Part shown: piece after piece, positions 11,029-13,455 of the stretch | Position numbering within the stretch: the first letter of the stretch is position 1 | Layout: each line of letters opens with the position of its first letter | From: JACRGC01 sp035288785 | GTDB lineage: Archaea > Micrarchaeota > Micrarchaeia > Norongarragalinales > SBBD01 | Assembly (NCBI GenBank): GCA_035288785.1 | Contig: DATDZF010000101.1 | Location: 1-13,455 of the forward strand | DNA length: 13,455 nt | Reading direction: 5' to 3' | Notes under the pieces: model-generated | What the model saw: the letters and a program-made list of their open reading frames with translations, nothing else | Databases searched by the model: none | What the model was told of the DNA's origin: nothing | Made by a program: the position numbers and the translations under genes

Positions 11029-11799
11029 TCACTCCGTTTCAAACGCTATTTTCAGATAATCCCCTGGGGGGATGTTATAGAAAGGCTTCAGCACATAATC
11101 ATCAATTCCGGGGTTCTCCTCGAATGCTCCCGTTTCTTGGTTTTTGACATATAATTTTACCTTGCCGGGCTTGCCGTTAGGGCAAAGGTCGCCATTGTTG
11201 AATTCCAATACCGGTAGCGCGTTTCGCGAGTTAACATCCGTGTTGGGCACTGCCAGCCGGCCCTTTTCCAAATCGCCTCCAATCACCCGGAAAAAGCTCC
11301 TCAATGCAACATCCTCCTTGCTCACGACCAATCCCTCGACATGGATCCGATAATCATCATGGTGGTGGAGCGTCGATGTCCCCACGTAGTTGGATGGGAA
11401 TGTTGCCTTGGGCAGCGCGAGTTTTTCCCCACACGCCCAGATTTCAAAATCCGCGTGCCAGTGCACGGGTCCCCCCGACCAGGATATCACATTGAGGTAA
11501 ACTGTGCTTGCCGCCATGTAGAGGGTGATCAAAACAGCCGGGACCGCGATAATGATGAAGAACGCTTTTTTGGTTTTGGGTGTGAGCGCTGCCGGGAATG
11601 CCAATGAGGCTGCTACAATGGCGCAAATCAGGCCGAAATCGTATAGTGCAAGCCAGGAGGGGTCAACTGGCAGGTAGGCGGAGGGCTCAATCCGTGCGTT
11701 TTCTATCTCCGGTTCGCCGATCCCATGCGCAACTGCAAAGGGGAGCCCTAGGAGAATTGTGAATGCGAAAACCAAAACCGCTTGGCGGAGGGTGGCCAT
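11029..11799 (-). CDS. Exported membrane protein with HWH / HHHDD metal-site-like motifs
   Basis: The product is 256 residues. A signal sequence or first helix covers 5-24 (cleavage near AVAHG), two helices lie at about 50-72 and 79-101, and an exported C-terminal domain of about 150 residues follows. That domain carries His113-x-His115 (VHWHADFEIWACGE), Cys123, His145-147 with two Asp (TLHHHDDYRIHVEG), His153 and Cys206. The clustered His and acidic residues look like a metal site. Similar H-x-H ... HxHDD...HVE patterns occur in archaeal membrane proteins of unknown function, to my recollection. Cys123 and Cys206 could form a disulfide handled by the CcdA protein encoded 6 bases downstream. 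The gene leads the three-gene operon, with TATA box TATTTAAA about 50 bases upstream. Metal identity and activity are unknown. Confidence 0.75.
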   Translation of the reverse strand: MATLRQAVLVFAFTILLGLPFAVAHGIGEPEIENARIEPSAYLPVDPSWLALYDFGLICAIVAASLAFPAALTPKTKKAFFIIIAVPAVLITLYMAASTVYLNVISWSGGPVHWHADFEIWACGEKLALPKATFPSNYVGTSTLHHHDDYRIHVEGLVVSKEDVALRSFFRVIGGDLEKGRLAVPNTDVNSRNALPVLEFNNGDLCPNGKPGKVKLYVKNQETGAFEENPGIDDYVLKPFYNIPPGDYLKIAFETE

Positions 11800-11845
11800 A
11801 TCTTTTAGCCTATCCTAAACAATTGATGAAAAAAGGTAAAGCCGG

Positions 11846-11857
11846 TTTAAATAGCTA
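11846..11857. promoter_or_regulatory. Bidirectional TATA element
   Basis: TTTAAATA (11846-11853) is a consensus TATA box on the plus strand, predicting a start near 11877 at the edge of the repeated hairpin element. Read on the minus strand (CTATTTAAACC) it can serve the operon beginning at 11799 with a leader of about 25 bases. Confidence 0.55.
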
Positions 11858-11881
11858 TGTGGGAGGGAATTTTCGGAAAGC

Positions 11882-12060
11882 ATGGCAGGCAGGGCAAGTG
11901 TTGCTTGTTTGTGGGAAAAAACAGGCCTGATGGGAATCCCGAGCCGGGACGGCAATCAAGCCAAAGATGTGCCACTTTTACCGGGAAACCGGTCTTTATG
12001 GGATTACCATGCGAGGGCGGCAATCAAGCCAACATTCTAGGGTCGATTATTTGGACAAAT
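11882..12060 (+). ncRNA. Candidate structured RNA: 68-base tandem repeat with hairpins
   Basis: Two units 68 bases apart share ATGGGA (11930 and 11998) and the exact 15-mer CGGCAATCAAGCCAA (11950-11964 and 12018-12032). At the same offset in each unit a tetraloop hairpin follows: ACCGG-GAAA-CCGGT (11980-11993) and ATTT-GGAC-AAAT (12049-12060). The stem bases differ but pairing is kept. A third hairpin, GCTTGTTT/AAACAGGC with one G-T pair (11903-11926), precedes the first ATGGGA at nearly the same distance. The plus strand carries a GNRA loop and a consensus TATA box upstream, so I favour it. The alternative is a 52-codon frame (11882-12040, beginning MAGRASVACLWEK), which cannot be excluded. 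The sequence matches no riboswitch or stable RNA I know. Confidence 0.4.
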
Positions 12061-13157
12061 CAGTTCGTAAGCTTGAAATCCACCACGACCTCGTCCACAT
12101 GGGGCGCATAGGTCTTGACGATCCGGCTTGAAACCACGCGGAATTTGCGCCAATTGATTTTGCACGCCCTCGCGATTCTTTTCCTTGCCCCCAAAAGCGC
12201 ATCCTCTCCATCCCCGTGCGGTATGTAATAGAAATGGATGAGCGCATTTTTCGCCGCCGCATGGAGCGCAGCATCCAAAAACTCGTATGCGGAATGGGGG
12301 AGGGGCATGATTATCCTTGTCGCCCAGCGGGCATATTTGCGCCCCTTCAATATCATTCCTACGTCCCCCTCCAATGCGCAAATTTGGCTCTGCGCCTTAT
12401 TTGCCAATATATTCTCCCTCATATACTTGGTAGCGATTGGATTTAGCTCTATTGCGACGATTTCGCACTTGGGTTGGCGTTTTGCAATTATGATGGGATA
12501 AAAGCCAGCGCCCGCAAACAGCGCCAGCACCTTTTCCCCCTTCCTCACTTGCCTTGAGATGCGTTCCCTCTCGAAGCTAAGCCGGGGGGAGAAATATACC
12601 CTCCCCAGATCGATTTTGAAAGTGCAGCCGCTTTCCTTGTAAGCGGTAATCAGGCGCTTTTCGCCCGCGATGACTTTCAGCCCCTTAACCCTGTATTTCC
12701 CCTTAACCGCCGAGGTTTTCTTGGCAACCACCTTGAATTGGGTATGCGCCTTTAGGAATGCGGCTGCAATATGCTTTTCTTTCCGCTCTAGCCTCCGGGG
12801 GATTTCCATCACCGCTATGTCCCCCATCCCGTCGAATGAGGAAACGAGCAAACCCGCTTCATCCGGGGCCAGAATGCCCCGCTCGACAAGTGATTTTTTC
12901 CAATCCATCCTCGGGCTTCTCACCTCTAGCGCCCGTTCCACCAATTGGCATCCCCCGGGCGGCTTGAATTTTTCCTTGACTGGGAAGAACACGCAATTCG
13001 CATCCCTGCCAATTGCCCGATCCTTGGCAAAAAGGCCCCTATCCAGGAGGAATCGCCTAATCCTTTCGGCATCCTTGAAGGCCGCCCTTGCCGCTAGCAT
13101 GGATATTTCCCCTCGGAGGTTAATTATCGGGAGTGCCCTTTTTAAGCGTGAGTGCAT
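12060..13157 (-). CDS. trm5: tRNA (guanine37-N1)-methyltransferase, Trm5 type
   Basis: This cytosolic enzyme methylates N1 of G37 next to the tRNA anticodon, preventing frameshifts and starting wyosine synthesis in archaea. From ATG 13157 the product is 365 residues, a full-length archaeal form. Order: N-terminal segment with AERIRRFLLDRGL (30-42) and VFFPV; a D1-type domain (LLVSSFDGMGDIAVMEIPRRL, then FLKAHTQFKVV and SAVKGKYRVKGLKVIAGE); a linker YKESGCTFKIDLGRVYFSPRLSFER; then the methyltransferase with FAGAGFYPI (214-222), ELNPIATKYMRENI (237-250), EGD (263-265) and IIMPLPHSAYEFLDAAL (282-298). The last block supports Trm5 over the wyosine enzyme Taw2. The frame extends to 13244. Met at 13169 or 13157 is likely because a TATA-like AAATATTC lies about 30 bases before 13157. 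It ends where the repeated hairpin element begins. Confidence 0.9.
   Translation of the reverse strand: MHSRLKRALPIINLRGEISMLAARAAFKDAERIRRFLLDRGLFAKDRAIGRDANCVFFPVKEKFKPPGGCQLVERALEVRSPRMDWKKSLVERGILAPDEAGLLVSSFDGMGDIAVMEIPRRLERKEKHIAAAFLKAHTQFKVVAKKTSAVKGKYRVKGLKVIAGEKRLITAYKESGCTFKIDLGRVYFSPRLSFERERISRQVRKGEKVLALFAGAGFYPIIIAKRQPKCEIVAIELNPIATKYMRENILANKAQSQICALEGDVGMILKGRKYARWATRIIMPLPHSAYEFLDAALHAAAKNALIHFYYIPHGDGEDALLGARKRIARACKINWRKFRVVSSRIVKTYAPHVDEVVVDFKLTN
13135..13145 (+). promoter_or_regulatory. TATA box for the DUF63-like gene, inside trm5 coding sequence
   Basis: CTTTTTAAGCG is centred about 27 bases before ATG 13168, the standard distance for a leaderless archaeal gene. It lies within the first codons of trm5 on the other strand. 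Confidence 0.5.
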
Positions 13158-13167
13158 TTTTTTCTCC

Positions 13168-13455
13168 ATGATAAATTTTATTGATGAATATTTCGTCAAG
13201 CCGATGCAGTACCCGGACATGTACGCTCCATACAATATCTTCAATACCTCAATTTACGCTGCTATTGCGCTTCTTGCCGCATATCTAATCTACAAATACC
13301 TGGCCGCAAAAAAAATCCCGGTTAACCCCCAGTTCTTCAATGCCCTCCTCCCGTACATTTTCCTCGGGGCAATCATGCGCGTCATACAGGATGCAAACAT
13401 CCTTCCCCGGAGCTTGGATATCCTCGGCTTTACAATCTACCCCTTCATTACCCCT
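13168..13455 (+). CDS. DUF63-like archaeal membrane protein (N-terminal part)
   Basis: The frame opens at ATG 13168 and runs off the window after 96 codons. The N-terminus (begins MINFIDEYFVKPM) is followed by YAPYNIFNTSIYAAIAL, a hydrophobic helix to about residue 45, a polar loop (KYLAAKKIPVNPQF), a second helix (NALLPYIFLGAIMRVIQDA) and the start of a third (LDILGFTIYPFIT). The pattern YNxxNT...IPVNxxFFxALLPxIxLGxxxRxxxDA is that of the archaeal multi-pass family DUF63, whose function is unknown. It is divergent from trm5, with start codons overlapping or only 10 bases apart depending on the trm5 start. A TATA box sits 27 bases upstream. Confidence 0.75.
   Translation, partial: MINFIDEYFVKPMQYPDMYAPYNIFNTSIYAAIALLAAYLIYKYLAAKKIPVNPQFFNALLPYIFLGAIMRVIQDANILPRSLDILGFTIYPFITP

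Noticed and set aside
11882..11970. Cyclic-di-GMP (GEMM) riboswitch suggested by AGGGCAAG and GGGACGGCAA
   Set aside because: Only fragments resemble the consensus; the conserved helices and tetraloop receptor order are not reproduced, and the 68-base duplication explains the pattern better.

Overview
The window looks like chromosomal DNA from an archaeon, plausibly one of the small-genome DPANN-type lineages, although the sequence alone cannot fix the lineage. Archaeal signs: a type II methionine aminopeptidase, an archaeal-type Trm5 tRNA methyltransferase, a DUF63-like membrane protein, TATA boxes of the TTTAWATA kind 24-30 bases before many start codons (leaderless style), and Shine-Dalgarno sites matching GGAGGTGAT. 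I found no tRNA, rRNA, insertion sequence or CRISPR array.

Layout. 1-285 (-): 5' part of a small membrane protein. 531-1421 (+): methionine aminopeptidase, followed by a 416-base gap holding a regular array of degenerate direct repeats (27- and 57-base periods) and then a strong promoter. 1838-3877 (+): an operon of five small membrane proteins that I cannot assign to a known system. Four are two-helix hairpin proteins, at least two clearly paralogous; the fifth is tail-anchored. Genes 2-5 all have the spacing TGA-N6-ATG before their starts, and G5/C5 hairpins follow the first and last genes. 4076-6496: three secreted or lipid-anchored proteins (two +, one - and convergent) built from a cysteine repeat with Cys about every 12 and 14 residues. 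6729-7581 (-): a SAM methyltransferase translationally coupled to a small anchored protein. 7884-8054 (-): a 56-residue membrane protein with a perfect Shine-Dalgarno. 8265-9638 (-): an NAD-type flavoprotein disulfide reductase. 9851-11799 (-): a tight three-gene operon of a His-rich membrane protein, a CcdA-type thiol transporter and an orphan ATP-cone protein. 11846-12060: a 68-base tandem repeat with matching hairpins, a candidate structured RNA. 12060-13157 (-): Trm5. 13168-13455 (+): start of a DUF63-like protein, divergent from Trm5.

The genes with a recognisable shared theme are those for disulfide chemistry outside the membrane: cysteine-repeat exoproteins, a CcdA-type protein and a flavoprotein disulfide reductase lie within about 7 kb. 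Whether they work together is inference. The strongest candidates for something undescribed are the five-gene hairpin-membrane-protein operon, the cysteine-repeat exoprotein cluster, and the 68-base repeated hairpin element.
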